From Pseudomonas helmanticensis (GTDB taxonomy: Bacteria; Pseudomonadota; Gammaproteobacteria; Pseudomonadales; Pseudomonadaceae), in contig NZ_FXUY01000001.1 of NCBI RefSeq assembly GCF_900182985.1, forward strand, positions 2,418,001 through 2,482,000: 64,000 nt of DNA, in the 5' to 3' direction. The notes under the pieces are model-generated. The model did no database searches. It saw only the letters and a list, made by a program, of their open reading frames with translations, and had not been told where the DNA came from. The position numbers and the translations under genes are program-made. Of the stretch, positions 17,612-25,458 are shown in pieces (position 1 is the stretch's first letter; the number at the start of each line of letters is the position of its first letter).

Positions 17612-17638
17612 GCCTCGCACAAAATGCGGGGCTTTTTA
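17612..17638 (+). terminator. Rho-independent terminator after the 74-residue gene
   Basis: The stem GCCTCGCA/TGCGGGGC (one G-T pair) has loop CAAAA and is followed by TTTTT. Confidence 0.85.
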
Positions 17639-17858
17639 TTGCCCGATGTTTCACTTTTAGCCCTGGCCGCCTAAGCACCTTCCGATATAACGGTTATAAC
17701 TCGAAGCCGGAAATATTTTAAAAACAGGCCTTTACGTTGTGAATATGACACTACACTTCAACTCAAGCGGCGTGATCCGCTTGCGGCGAGTCTGAACCGA
17801 TCCACCGCTGCCAAGGCCCCTTCAGGACTCGCCATCAATAACAAGAACCGAGGGTGTT

Positions 17859-18341
17859 ATGGGTATCGCTGCCAGCGAACTGTGCCGCTACGTGATCCGT
17901 CCCACACTGATTTATCTGGGACGTCACTGTGCAACCGCCGAATCCCTGTTGCTGGGCATCGCCGCCAGCCAGTCCGCCCTCGGTTCCGCTCTGCATGACC
18001 GCCGTGGCCACGGCCTCTACCGCATTGCCGAGCATCGCCATCAAGCCCTTTGGGATGATTACCTGGCGCTTGATCCGGAACGCGCCAGCCTGGTTCGCGG
18101 CCTGGCCAGCCAGCATGCTTTTCTGAGTGGCCCACACCTGGAATTGACCGTAAATCTGCGTTACGCCACTGCCATTGCCTGGCTGCTGGTAGAAGAGCAA
18201 AACCCCACCCTCCCCGCCCCGACCGATTTGCTCGGCATGGCGCGAATCTGGCGCCAGACTTTTCAGCCTCAGGGTCGCCTGCGTGACTTCACTTACGCCT
18301 GGCAAACCTGTGTTTCACCGTTGAATCAGGTCGCTTGCTGA
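17859..18341 (+). CDS. Hypothetical protein, 160 residues
   Basis: 160 residues from ATG at 17859, with GAGGG 4 bases upstream. It is helix-rich and soluble, with some Trp (ALWDDY, IAWLL, ARIWRQTF, AYAWQTC) and no signal peptide; the N-terminal LIYLGRHCATAESLLLGIAA is mildly hydrophobic. It sits between the 74-residue orphan and a FadL-type porin on the same strand, 147 bases from the latter. I cannot name a family. The antisense frame of similar length is a shadow, since this strand has the ribosome site and matches the neighbouring direction. Confidence 0.72.
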   Translation: MGIAASELCRYVIRPTLIYLGRHCATAESLLLGIAASQSALGSALHDRRGHGLYRIAEHRHQALWDDYLALDPERASLVRGLASQHAFLSGPHLELTVNLRYATAIAWLLVEEQNPTLPAPTDLLGMARIWRQTFQPQGRLRDFTYAWQTCVSPLNQVAC

Positions 18342-18487
18342 CTCACCCGTTTCAGAAGATCTTCCAACAGGTCGCGAATCTGGTCGGATTGTCCTACAAA
18401 ACCGCTCTAACTCAAGCCATACGGACTATAGCGCTGGGACGAAAATGTTGGTAATTTTCGCCCCGGTGATCACCAGGAGTTCTAATA

Positions 18488-19759
18488 ATGAAAAAAGTCA
18501 TGCTCAAAACCACCCTTAGCCTCGCCGTTACCATGGCATCCACGCAGATTTTCGCAGCTGGCTTTGCCATCAACGAACACAGCATTAGCGGGATGGGGAC
18601 GGGTTACGCCGGGCGATCTTCTTCTGCCGACGACGCAAGCACTGTTTATGGCAACCCTGCCGGCATGTCGCGCATCACGCGTGAACAAGTCACTGGCGGT
18701 GTTGCATTCCTCGACGCAAAAACCGATATCAGCGACGCCAGCTCCAGCCCTAACGGCGGCAGCAACAAAGGCGACATGGTGCCCTTCACCTCCGTACCTA
18801 TGGGCTTCTACGTCAAACCGATCGATGATCACTGGGCCTTCGGTCTCGGCGTTTACGTGCCGTTCGGTCTGATTACCGATTACGAAAACGGCTTTGCCGG
18901 CCGTTACTTCGGCAGCAAGTCCGAAGTACAAGTGATCACCTTCCAGCCAACCGTGAGCTACAAGTTCAACGACGTCGTGTCGATCGGTTTCGGCCCGACC
19001 ATCAACCGCATCGACGGTACCCTGGAATCGAACCTGTCGATCACTCAGGCAGCACCGGACGGCAAGGTCAAGATCAAGGGTGACGACACCGCGCTGGGCT
19101 ACAACATCGGCGTGCTGGTTCAAGCCACCGACACTACCCGTCTGGGCCTGACCTATCACTCGAAAGTCGACTACAAGCTCGAAGGCAACACCAAGGTCAA
19201 CTACGGCGCACTGGCCGCAGTCGGTCTGGGTTCCAGCCAGAAGTACGACGCTTCGTTGAAGATCACTACGCCTGAATCCCTGGACTTCTCTGTGACCCAG
19301 GCAATCAACGACCAGTGGAACGTCTATGCCGGTTCGACCTTCACCCGTTGGAGCCAGCTGAAGAAAATCACCGTCGAGAACTCGGGCGTGCAGCCGCTGC
19401 TGGCCGGTCAGTTCGGCGAGATCACCGAAGACCAGAACTGGCACGACTCCTGGGCTTACGCCGTGGGTACTTCGTATCAGTTGAACAAGGAATGGGTACT
19501 GCGTACCGGTCTGACTTTCGACCAGTCGCCGACCAACAACGTCGACCGTTCGCCACGTATCCCGACTGGCGACCGTACGATCTTCAGCATCGGTGCCGGC
19601 TGGAGCCCGACCGAAGACCTGACCATCGACGTCGCTTACTCGTACCTGAAGGAAGAGTCGGTGAAGATCCACAACGAAAACGATCGTGGCCAGACCTACG
19701 ACGCCAAGTATGAAAACTCGGCAAACGGTTTCGGTGTCGGCGCGACCTACCGCTTCTGA
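18488..19759 (+). CDS. OmpP1/FadL family outer membrane transporter
   Basis: 423 residues. A signal peptide of about 23 residues (MKKVMLKTTLSL...IFAAG) is preceded by AGGAG 8 bases before ATG. The mature start GFAINEHSISGMGTGYAGRS is the FadL N-terminal hatch, with the family's YGNPAGMSR motif near residue 55. The rest alternates as beta strands and ends in an aromatic residue (YRF), as outer membrane barrels do. The family carries long-chain fatty acids or other hydrophobic compounds across the outer membrane. A strong terminator follows. The exact substrate is not known. Confidence 0.93.
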   Translation: MKKVMLKTTLSLAVTMASTQIFAAGFAINEHSISGMGTGYAGRSSSADDASTVYGNPAGMSRITREQVTGGVAFLDAKTDISDASSSPNGGSNKGDMVPFTSVPMGFYVKPIDDHWAFGLGVYVPFGLITDYENGFAGRYFGSKSEVQVITFQPTVSYKFNDVVSIGFGPTINRIDGTLESNLSITQAAPDGKVKIKGDDTALGYNIGVLVQATDTTRLGLTYHSKVDYKLEGNTKVNYGALAAVGLGSSQKYDASLKITTPESLDFSVTQAINDQWNVYAGSTFTRWSQLKKITVENSGVQPLLAGQFGEITEDQNWHDSWAYAVGTSYQLNKEWVLRTGLTFDQSPTNNVDRSPRIPTGDRTIFSIGAGWSPTEDLTIDVAYSYLKEESVKIHNENDRGQTYDAKYENSANGFGVGATYRF

Positions 19760-19789
19760 TGCTGCACGGCGAGGCTGATCCCTCGCCCA

Positions 19790-19829
19790 CAAAAAAGCCC
19801 CGCCTCTGCAAAGAGAGCGGGGCTTTTTT
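19790..19829 (+). terminator. Rho-independent terminator after the FadL-type gene
   Basis: A run of A, then GCCCCGC...GCGGGGC with an inner CTCT/AGAG extension, then TTTTTT. Confidence 0.88.
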
Positions 19830-19843
19830 GTACCTGAAATCCG

Positions 19844-19921
19844 TGTAGGAGCTGCGGCACGCTGCGATCTTTTGATTTTAAAAACAGGATCAAAAGATCG
19901 CAGCGTGCCGCAGCTCCTACA
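19844..19921. repeat. REP-B pair, inward facing
   Basis: GTAGGAGCTGCGGCACGCTG...ATCTTTT and its near-perfect reverse complement, between convergent genes. The tip is the GCG/CGC variant. Confidence 0.88.
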
Positions 19922-19930
19922 CGGATCGGG

Positions 19931-20491
19931 TCATGGCTTGAGGGGTTTCGAGGCGATGGCTTTTTCGATCGCGGCGATGAATTCCGGATCGTCAGGCTTG
20001 GTCAGGCTGGAAAAATTGGCGATGACTTTACCTTGGCGATCGACCACGTATTTGTAGAAATTCCACTTCGGCGCGCTGCTCTGCGCGGCGAGCACTTGAA
20101 ACAGGTGGGTGGCGTCGTCACCACGGACTTTCTGCGGCTCGGTCATGGCGAATGTCACGCCATAGTTGGCATAGCAGACCTTGGCGGTCTCGGCGCTGTC
20201 CTTGGACTCTTGCTTGAAGTCATTGGAAGGCACGCCGAGCATTTGCAGCCCTTGCGACTCGTAGCGCTTATGCAGCGCTTCAAGCCCTTCGAACTGCGGG
20301 GCAAACCCGCAAAAGCTCGCGGTATTCACCACCACCAAGGGCTTGTCGGCGTACTGCTGACACAGATCGATGGATTCCTTGGCCCGCAATTTTGGCAGCG
20401 AGCCTTGCAACAATTCCGGGCAATCGGCGGCCTGGGCCAGGCCAGTCAGCGCCATCAGCAACGCGGGAACAGCACACCAGCGCATCAGCAT
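19931..20491 (-). CDS. Exported glutathione peroxidase-family protein (cysteine type)
   Basis: 186 residues. A signal peptide ([21 protein letters not shown]) suggests periplasmic location, unusual for this mostly cytosolic family. The active-site region [16 protein letters not shown] holds the peroxidatic Cys in place of selenocysteine, and the later [12 protein letters not shown] block has the conserved Trp-Asn. AAGGAAG stands 5 bases before the start. The enzyme would reduce hydroperoxides, probably with thioredoxin-like donors. It is the last gene of the MarR-MFS-small protein unit, 54 bases after the small protein, which suggests a link to oxidative or toxic-compound stress. Confidence 0.9.
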   Translation of the reverse strand: MLMRWCAVPALLMALTGLAQAADCPELLQGSLPKLRAKESIDLCQQYADKPLVVVNTASFCGFAPQFEGLEALHKRYESQGLQMLGVPSNDFKQESKDSAETAKVCYANYGVTFAMTEPQKVRGDDATHLFQVLAAQSSAPKWNFYKYVVDRQGKVIANFSSLTKPDDPEFIAAIEKAIASKPLKP

Positions 20492-20545
20492 GTCGAACTT
20501 CCTTGAGCAGTCGTCAGGCTTCGACGTTACTCGCCACGCCTGCTT

Positions 20546-20668
20546 CTAGCAAATGCTCATGCCCAACTGCATCAACGCCAGACCACCCTGATGCCAGCCC
20601 CACCACACCAGCGCCAGCAATGCGGCGCCGAGTGCGGCGAGGACGATACGCGGCCAGAATCGGCTCAT
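20546..20668 (-). CDS. Small single-span membrane protein overlapping the MFS stop codon
   Basis: 40 residues: MSRFWPRIVLAALGAALLAL, then VWWGWHQGGLALMQLGMSIC. Its ATG (20668-20666) shares bases with the TGA of the MFS gene (20667-20665) as ATGA, the classic coupling arrangement. One hydrophobic helix of about 20 residues follows a short basic N-terminus, so the tail should face outwards. It could be a subunit or stabiliser of the exporter. I do not recognise a named family. The overlap, composition and clean frame make coding likely; expression is not shown. Confidence 0.68.
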   Translation of the reverse strand: MSRFWPRIVLAALGAALLALVWWGWHQGGLALMQLGMSIC

Positions 20669-21873
20669 GCGGCGCTCGCAGCGGCTTGCAGGCGGGCGAC
20701 CGGACGTTCGCGCACCGGCCAGTTCAAAGCGGCCGCCAACAGGCTGAGAAGGACTGCCACTTGCCAGATCAAGTCATAACTCCCGGTACGGTCGTAAACC
20801 ACCCCGCCCAACCAGCCGCCGAGGAACGAACCCAGCTGATGGAACAGGAACACGATACCGCCGAGCATGGACAGATTACGCACGCCAAACAAGGTCGCCA
20901 CCGTACCGTTGGTCAACGGCACCGTCGACAGCCACAAAAAGCCCATGGCCATGCCGAACAGATAAGCCGAGGTGGTCGTCACCGGTAGCCACAGGAACAG
21001 CACGATCACCACCGCGCGCAACAGATACAGCGCAGTGAGCAAACGCGGTTTCGACATGCGCCCGCCGAGCCAGCCAGCGGTGTAAGTGCCGAAGATGTTG
21101 AACAGGCCGATCAGCGCCAGCACCGTAGTGCCGACGGAAGCCGGCAGATGCTGATCGACCAGATACGCCGGCAGATGCACACCAATGAATACCACCTGAA
21201 AACCGCAGACGAAAAAGCCGAACGCCAGCAACCAGAAACCCGAATGCGAGCAAGCCTCACGCAGCGCCTCGGTCAGAGTTTGTTCATGGCCGAGCACCGG
21301 CAGCGGTTTGTCCTTGAGCATGCTCACCAACGGCACGATCAGCGCCACCAGCAAACCCAACACCAACAACGCCGCTGACCAGCCGAGCCAGCCGATCAGC
21401 CCCAGCGTGCCCGGCAACATGGCGAATTGACCGAACGAGCCGGCAGCGCTGGCAATGCCCATGCCCATGCTGCGTTTCTCTGGCGGCACCGCGCGCCCGA
21501 CCACGCCGAGGATTACCGAGAACGACGTCCCGGACAAGCCAATACCGATCAGCAAACCGGCGCTCAATGACAGCGTCACCGCCGAATCAGACAGCCCCAT
21601 GCACACCAGACCTGCCGCATAGAGCACCCCACCAACGAGCACCACTTTCGCGGCGCCGAAACGGTCAGCCAGTGCGCCGGTGAACGGCTGCGCCAGGCCC
21701 CAGATCAGGTTCTGCAGGGCGATGGCGAAAGCGAACACCTCGCGGCCCCAGCCGAATTGCGCGCTCATCGGTGACAGGAATAAACCGAAACCGTGCCGCA
21801 CGCCCAATGACAACGCGAGGATCAGCGCACTTCCGACCAACACCCAACCGCACGTACGCCACATCGATGTCAT
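20665..21873 (-). CDS. MFS transporter under MarR-type control
   Basis: 402 residues with twelve membrane segments and the MFS signature ALADRFGAAKVVLVGG near residue 65. It resembles the monocarboxylate/oxalate-formate type branch of the family. Its start lies 16 bases from a perfect palindrome (21889-21904) that also occurs, with one mismatch, upstream of the MarR gene. It follows marR by 53 bases on the same strand and is coupled to a 40-residue membrane protein and then to glutathione peroxidase. The substrate is unknown; export of a toxic organic compound would fit the neighbours. Confidence 0.88.
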   Translation of the reverse strand: MTSMWRTCGWVLVGSALILALSLGVRHGFGLFLSPMSAQFGWGREVFAFAIALQNLIWGLAQPFTGALADRFGAAKVVLVGGVLYAAGLVCMGLSDSAVTLSLSAGLLIGIGLSGTSFSVILGVVGRAVPPEKRSMGMGIASAAGSFGQFAMLPGTLGLIGWLGWSAALLVLGLLVALIVPLVSMLKDKPLPVLGHEQTLTEALREACSHSGFWLLAFGFFVCGFQVVFIGVHLPAYLVDQHLPASVGTTVLALIGLFNIFGTYTAGWLGGRMSKPRLLTALYLLRAVVIVLFLWLPVTTTSAYLFGMAMGFLWLSTVPLTNGTVATLFGVRNLSMLGGIVFLFHQLGSFLGGWLGGVVYDRTGSYDLIWQVAVLLSLLAAALNWPVRERPVARLQAAASAA

Positions 21874-21888
21874 TATTGTTCTCCGCTT

Positions 21889-21904
21889 GCGGGTATATAC
21901 CCGC
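21889..21904. promoter_or_regulatory. Palindrome GCGGGTATATACCCGC, candidate MarR operator 1
   Basis: A perfect 16-bp palindrome between the MarR and MFS genes, 15 bases upstream of the MFS start codon. The same sequence, with one mismatch, lies before the MarR gene. Confidence 0.72.
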
Positions 21905-21926
21905 TTGAGTTTGGAAAAAACCGGCC

Positions 21927-22331
21927 TCAGGCCAGTTCATCCAGCAATTTGAGCAAGGTTTCACGCTTCTCGGCACCCAGTCGATCAATCAATCGCTGCT
22001 GCGCCGCTTCCCAGGCCGGCAGCGCATCTGCCAAGCGTTGTGCACCGGTTTCGGTGAGCCGGACGATGCGGTTACGCATGTCTTCGCCCTCGGCCAGCGC
22101 CACCAGCCCTTCGCCTTCCAGCACGCGCAGATTGCGCCCGAGGGTACTGCGATCCAGGCCCATGGCCTCAGCAAGTTCGGAAATGCTCGGCTGATCCAGA
22201 CGCTGTAGATTGCACAGCAGAGAATACTGGGCAACGTTGATCCCGAAGCCGTCGAGAGCGCCGTCGTAATGCCTGCTGACGCCACGAGCGGCGCGACGCA
22301 GGTTAGTGCACAAACACTGAGATGGAAGCAT
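21927..22331 (-). CDS. MarR-family transcriptional regulator
   Basis: 134 residues with a winged helix: helix-turn-helix in SISELAEAMGLDRSTLGRNLRVL (about 55-77) and the wing EGEDMRNRIVRLTETG. MarR proteins bind short palindromes as dimers and release on binding phenols, oxidants or similar ligands. Cys7 and Cys9 near the N-terminus, in SQCLCTNLRRAARG, could act as a redox switch. A 16-bp near-palindrome lies only 3 bases upstream of ATG and no Shine-Dalgarno sequence is present, so the mRNA may be leaderless. It probably controls itself and the MFS-small protein-Gpx genes downstream. Confidence 0.9.
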   Translation of the reverse strand: MLPSQCLCTNLRRAARGVSRHYDGALDGFGINVAQYSLLCNLQRLDQPSISELAEAMGLDRSTLGRNLRVLEGEGLVALAEGEDMRNRIVRLTETGAQRLADALPAWEAAQQRLIDRLGAEKRETLLKLLDELA

Positions 22332-22334
22332 GAT

Positions 22335-22350
22335 GCGTGTATATACCCGC
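22335..22350. promoter_or_regulatory. Near-palindrome GCGTGTATATACCCGC, candidate MarR operator 2
   Basis: Differs by one base from the perfect palindrome at 21889. It lies 3 bases upstream of the MarR start codon and probably overlaps that gene's promoter, consistent with autorepression. Confidence 0.7.
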
Positions 22351-22376
22351 GACTGTGTTAAATCAAGTTACAGATG

Positions 22377-22455
22377 AAAAAGATCGCAGCCTTCGGCAGC
22401 TCCTACAGGTTTACGCGAACCGATGTAGGAACTGCCGAAGGCTGCGATCTTTTGA
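22377..22455. repeat. REP-B pair, outward facing
   Basis: AAAAGATCGCAGCCTTCGGC...CTCCTAC and its reverse complement, with tip GCC-GAA-GGC. It lies just beyond the end of cobS and may stabilise the operon's 3' end. Confidence 0.87.
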
Positions 22456-22457
22456 TT

Positions 22458-23189
22458 CTAAATCAGCACAACACCAACCAACACCACCATCTCCAGCAAT
22501 TCCAGCAACGCCCCTGCCGTATCGCCGGTCGTCCCACCCAGTCGCCGCATCATCACCCGCCGCAGCCAGACAAACACACCGATCGAAACCACCAACGCAA
22601 CGACTGCACTGAACCCGGCGATCAACACGCAAGCCAGCCCACTCAAGCCCAGCACCCACCACCCGGCCTTGCGCGGCAGATGATCCGCCAGCGCCTGCCC
22701 CAACCCGCCGGCGCGCACATACGGCGTGGTCAGAAACAACCCCAACAAAGCCGCCCGCCCCAGCAACGGCACGATGAGCAGGACAATCCCATGCCCTTGC
22801 TCGATCAACGCCAGCAGCGCGGCAAACTTCAGCAGCAACACCAGCACCAGCGTGACCACCGCAATCGGCCCGCTGCGCGGATCCTTCATGATCGTCAGCG
22901 TGCGCTCGCGATCACCGAAACCGCCGAGCCAGGCATCGGCGCTGTCGGCCAGGCCATCGAGGTGCAACGCGCCGCTGAGTAACACCCACACCGTCAACAG
23001 CAGTGCTGCATGCAGCAACAACGGCGCGCCGGCAAGCAGCAGATTCAACGCCCAGAGGATCACCCCAAACAGCAAACCCACCAGCGGATAAAACAGCAGC
23101 GAGCGCCCTAGCTGTTCCGGCTCAGGCATGCCCGGCAACCGAATCGGCAAGCTGCTGAGAAATTGCAGGGCGATCCACAGCGGCAACAT
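22458..23189 (-). CDS. cobS: Adenosylcobinamide-GDP ribazoletransferase (cobalamin synthase)
   Basis: 243 residues from ATG at 23189, 1 base after the cobC stop; a longer frame adds nine unconserved residues. It is an integral membrane protein with about seven segments. The conserved FLSSLPIRLPG start and ALHLDGLADSADAWLGG (about residues 83-99) mark the family. It joins adenosylcobinamide-GDP to alpha-ribazole or its phosphate to form adenosylcobalamin, the final assembly step. It is the last gene of the ten-gene cob operon. In Pseudomonas it is also called cobV. A REP pair follows its stop. Confidence 0.94.
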   Translation of the reverse strand: MLPLWIALQFLSSLPIRLPGMPEPEQLGRSLLFYPLVGLLFGVILWALNLLLAGAPLLLHAALLLTVWVLLSGALHLDGLADSADAWLGGFGDRERTLTIMKDPRSGPIAVVTLVLVLLLKFAALLALIEQGHGIVLLIVPLLGRAALLGLFLTTPYVRAGGLGQALADHLPRKAGWWVLGLSGLACVLIAGFSAVVALVVSIGVFVWLRRVMMRRLGGTTGDTAGALLELLEMVVLVGVVLI

Positions 23190-23190
23190 G

Positions 23191-23766
23191 TCAGCGACCT
23201 TCCTTGAGTGAACCATCGACCTCGACCGTCAGCGCAAACAACGCGCCATGCCCGACCTCGACATTGAGCAATTGCTCACGCGGCAACCCACGCGCTTGCG
23301 CCAGCAACAAACGCATCACACCGCCGTGACTGATCAGCAAAATGCGCTGACCGGCGTAGGCGCTGTGCAACCGTGCAACTGCCTCCAGCACCCGCGCGGA
23401 AAAATCACTGACCGGCTCACCCTGCGGCGGTGTAAACGCATACGGATCGGCCCAGAACAGGCCCAACGCCTCGGCATCGGTCGCCATCAACGCCGCCGCG
23501 CTCTGCCCTTCCCACGCGCCGAAATGCAGCTCTTGCAGATCCTTGTCGAGCTGCACCGGCAAATTCAGCTGCTCACCCAGCTCAGCGGCAAACCGCGCGC
23601 AACGCTGCAACGGCGAGCTGACCAGACGATCCCACGGCCCGCCCTCGACCACCGCTGCACGCATCTGCGCCCAGCCGTTCTCGGTGAGCGCATCGTCGAG
23701 ACTGCCGCGCAATCCGCCACCGAGTTCAGTCTCACCGTGGCGCAGCAGATCCAGATGCAATGTCAT
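23191..23766 (-). CDS. cobC: Alpha-ribazole phosphatase (histidine phosphatase family)
   Basis: 191 residues from ATG at 23766, overlapping the cobT stop codon as ATGA. The phosphatase signature LRHGETE (His10) is at the N-terminus, and the second histidine lies in [11 protein letters not shown] near residue 145. It removes the phosphate from alpha-ribazole phosphate or adenosylcobalamin phosphate. The residues after the RHG motif ([17 protein letters not shown]) are looser than in enteric CobC, so activity is inferred mainly from position between cobT and cobS. This gene should not be confused with the aminotransferase that older Pseudomonas names also call cobC. Confidence 0.88.
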   Translation of the reverse strand: MTLHLDLLRHGETELGGGLRGSLDDALTENGWAQMRAAVVEGGPWDRLVSSPLQRCARFAAELGEQLNLPVQLDKDLQELHFGAWEGQSAAALMATDAEALGLFWADPYAFTPPQGEPVSDFSARVLEAVARLHSAYAGQRILLISHGGVMRLLLAQARGLPREQLLNVEVGHGALFALTVEVDGSLKEGR

Positions 23767-24818
23767 GCCGGACGATCCGCAACTGCCGCTTCGGCGAACG
23801 TCGCCATTTGCCCGTGCAGGTCGCACGCCAGACGCAACAATGGCACCGCCAACGCCGCACCACTGCCCTCGCCCAGACGCAGGCCAAGCTCCAGCAACGG
23901 CTCAGCACCGAGCGCTTCGAGTACGTGACGATGGCCCGGCTCGGCGCCACGATGCCCGAACAACAGCCACTCGCGACACGCAGGATTGAGACGCACCGCG
24001 ACCAGCGCGGCGACCGTGCAGATAAAGCCGTCGACCAACACCGCAACGCCTTCCTGCGCGCAGGCCAGATAGGCACCGACCAGCGCCGCGATTTCGAAAC
24101 CGCCAAGGTTGAACAACGTCTGCAACGCATCACCACGTTGCGCCGCGTGCAAGGCCAATGCGCGCTCGATGACTTGCGCTTTGTGGCTGACGCCTTCCGC
24201 GTTCAAACCTGTGCCCGGGCCGGTCAGATGCATCACCGGACAATCGAGCAAGGCGCAGGCCAGCGCACTGGCCGCGGTGGTATTGCCGATACCCATTTCG
24301 CCGCCGATGAACAACTGAGCGCCAGCCGCTTTCGCGCGCAGCACGCTGTCACGCCCAGCCTGCAAAGCAAGTTCGCCCTGAGCCTGAGTCATCGCCGCGC
24401 CCAACACGAGATTCGCCGTGCCCGGGCCAATGTTCAAGTGACGCACACCCGGCAGATTCAGCGACGGCGTCACGGTGCCTAGATCGACCACTTCGAGCTG
24501 CGCACCCAGTTGACGCGCGAGCACACTGATCGCTGCCCCGCCGCTGACAAAGTTCAGCAGCATCTGCCCGGTGACTTCCTGCGGGAACGCCGAAACCCCT
24601 TCGGCGACCACCCCGTGATCGCCGGCAAAAATCGCGATCCAGACCTGCGCCAGCGTCGGTTTGACCTGCCCTTGCAGCCCGGCCAGTTGCACCGCCACCG
24701 ATTCCAGGCGACCCAGCGAGCCGGCCGGTTTGGTCAGTTGCTGCTGCCGCGCCGCCGCTTGTGCAAGCACCTCGGCATGCAGCGGTTGGCACGAATTCAG
24801 CCACCACGATTGAGTCAT
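23763..24818 (-). CDS. cobT: Nicotinate-nucleotide:dimethylbenzimidazole phosphoribosyltransferase
   Basis: 351 residues from ATG at 24818, overlapping the cobU stop as ATGA. It makes alpha-ribazole phosphate from 5,6-dimethylbenzimidazole and nicotinate mononucleotide. The family blocks [18 protein letters not shown] (near 35), [16 protein letters not shown] (near 70) and [12 protein letters not shown] (near 170) are present. The length matches the family. The lower-ligand base can come from BluB in the same operon. Pseudomonas literature calls it cobU. The call is sure. Confidence 0.95.
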   Translation of the reverse strand: MTQSWWLNSCQPLHAEVLAQAAARQQQLTKPAGSLGRLESVAVQLAGLQGQVKPTLAQVWIAIFAGDHGVVAEGVSAFPQEVTGQMLLNFVSGGAAISVLARQLGAQLEVVDLGTVTPSLNLPGVRHLNIGPGTANLVLGAAMTQAQGELALQAGRDSVLRAKAAGAQLFIGGEMGIGNTTAASALACALLDCPVMHLTGPGTGLNAEGVSHKAQVIERALALHAAQRGDALQTLFNLGGFEIAALVGAYLACAQEGVAVLVDGFICTVAALVAVRLNPACREWLLFGHRGAEPGHRHVLEALGAEPLLELGLRLGEGSGAALAVPLLRLACDLHGQMATFAEAAVADRPA

Positions 24819-25336
24819 AACGCAGATCCTTTCAAAGTCAGGGGCAAGCCGGCGACCGTCAGCACCACACGCTGACAGCGCTCGGCCAGAGCTTGATGCA
24901 GCCAACCGGCTTCATCGACGTAGCGGCGAGTCAATTCGCCCAGCGGCACGACACCCATTCCGGTCTCGTTGCTGACAAAAATGATTTCACCCGGCAGCGC
25001 GGCCAGGCATTCGAGCAGGGATTCACGCTCGGCGGCGAGACGCTCGGCGTCATCGAGCATCAGCAGGTTGGTCAGCCACAGCGTCAGACAATCGACCAGC
25101 AGGCAACGCTCGGCGCTGGCGTGTTCGCGCAGGACGCGGGCCAGTTCCAATGGTTCTTCGATGAGCGTCCATTCGGCTGGGCGACGGGCGCGGTGATGGG
25201 CGACGCGATCGCTCATCTCGCCATCGAGCGGCTGGCTGGTGGCGATGTAGGTGACCGCAAGATTGCTTTCGCTGGCGAGTTTTTCCGCGAGGCGGCTTTT
25301 GCCGGAGCGGGCGCCGCCGAGGATCAGTTGGAGCAT
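24815..25336 (-). CDS. cobU: Adenosylcobinamide kinase / adenosylcobinamide-phosphate guanylyltransferase
   Basis: 173 residues from ATG at 25336. The P-loop GGARSGKS is at residues 7-14. The HHRARRP region near residue 45 contains the His that takes the guanylyl group in the family, and [12 protein letters not shown] lies near residue 120. The enzyme phosphorylates adenosylcobinamide and then adds GMP, giving the substrate for CobS. It is the first gene after a 122-base gap that contains a REP pair, which breaks the otherwise overlapping operon. Pseudomonas literature calls it cobP. Confidence 0.94.
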   Translation of the reverse strand: MLQLILGGARSGKSRLAEKLASESNLAVTYIATSQPLDGEMSDRVAHHRARRPAEWTLIEEPLELARVLREHASAERCLLVDCLTLWLTNLLMLDDAERLAAERESLLECLAALPGEIIFVSNETGMGVVPLGELTRRYVDEAGWLHQALAERCQRVVLTVAGLPLTLKGSAL

Positions 25337-25373
25337 GGGGACATCCTGAAAATTATGGGTTGAGACGAATGGC

Positions 25374-25447
25374 GCTATCGCGAACAGGCTCACTCCTGCA
25401 AGGGAACGCGGTCAACTGTAGGAGTGAGCCTGCTCGCGATGAGGCTA
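25374..25447. repeat. REP-A pair inside the cob operon, outward facing
   Basis: ATCGCGAACAGGCTCACTCC then GTAGGAGTGAGCCTGC-TCGCGAT, in the gap between cobQ and cobU. The left arm has two changes from the consensus. A hairpin here could split the operon mRNA into parts of unequal stability. Confidence 0.85.
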
Positions 25448-25458
25448 TGGAACCCACC

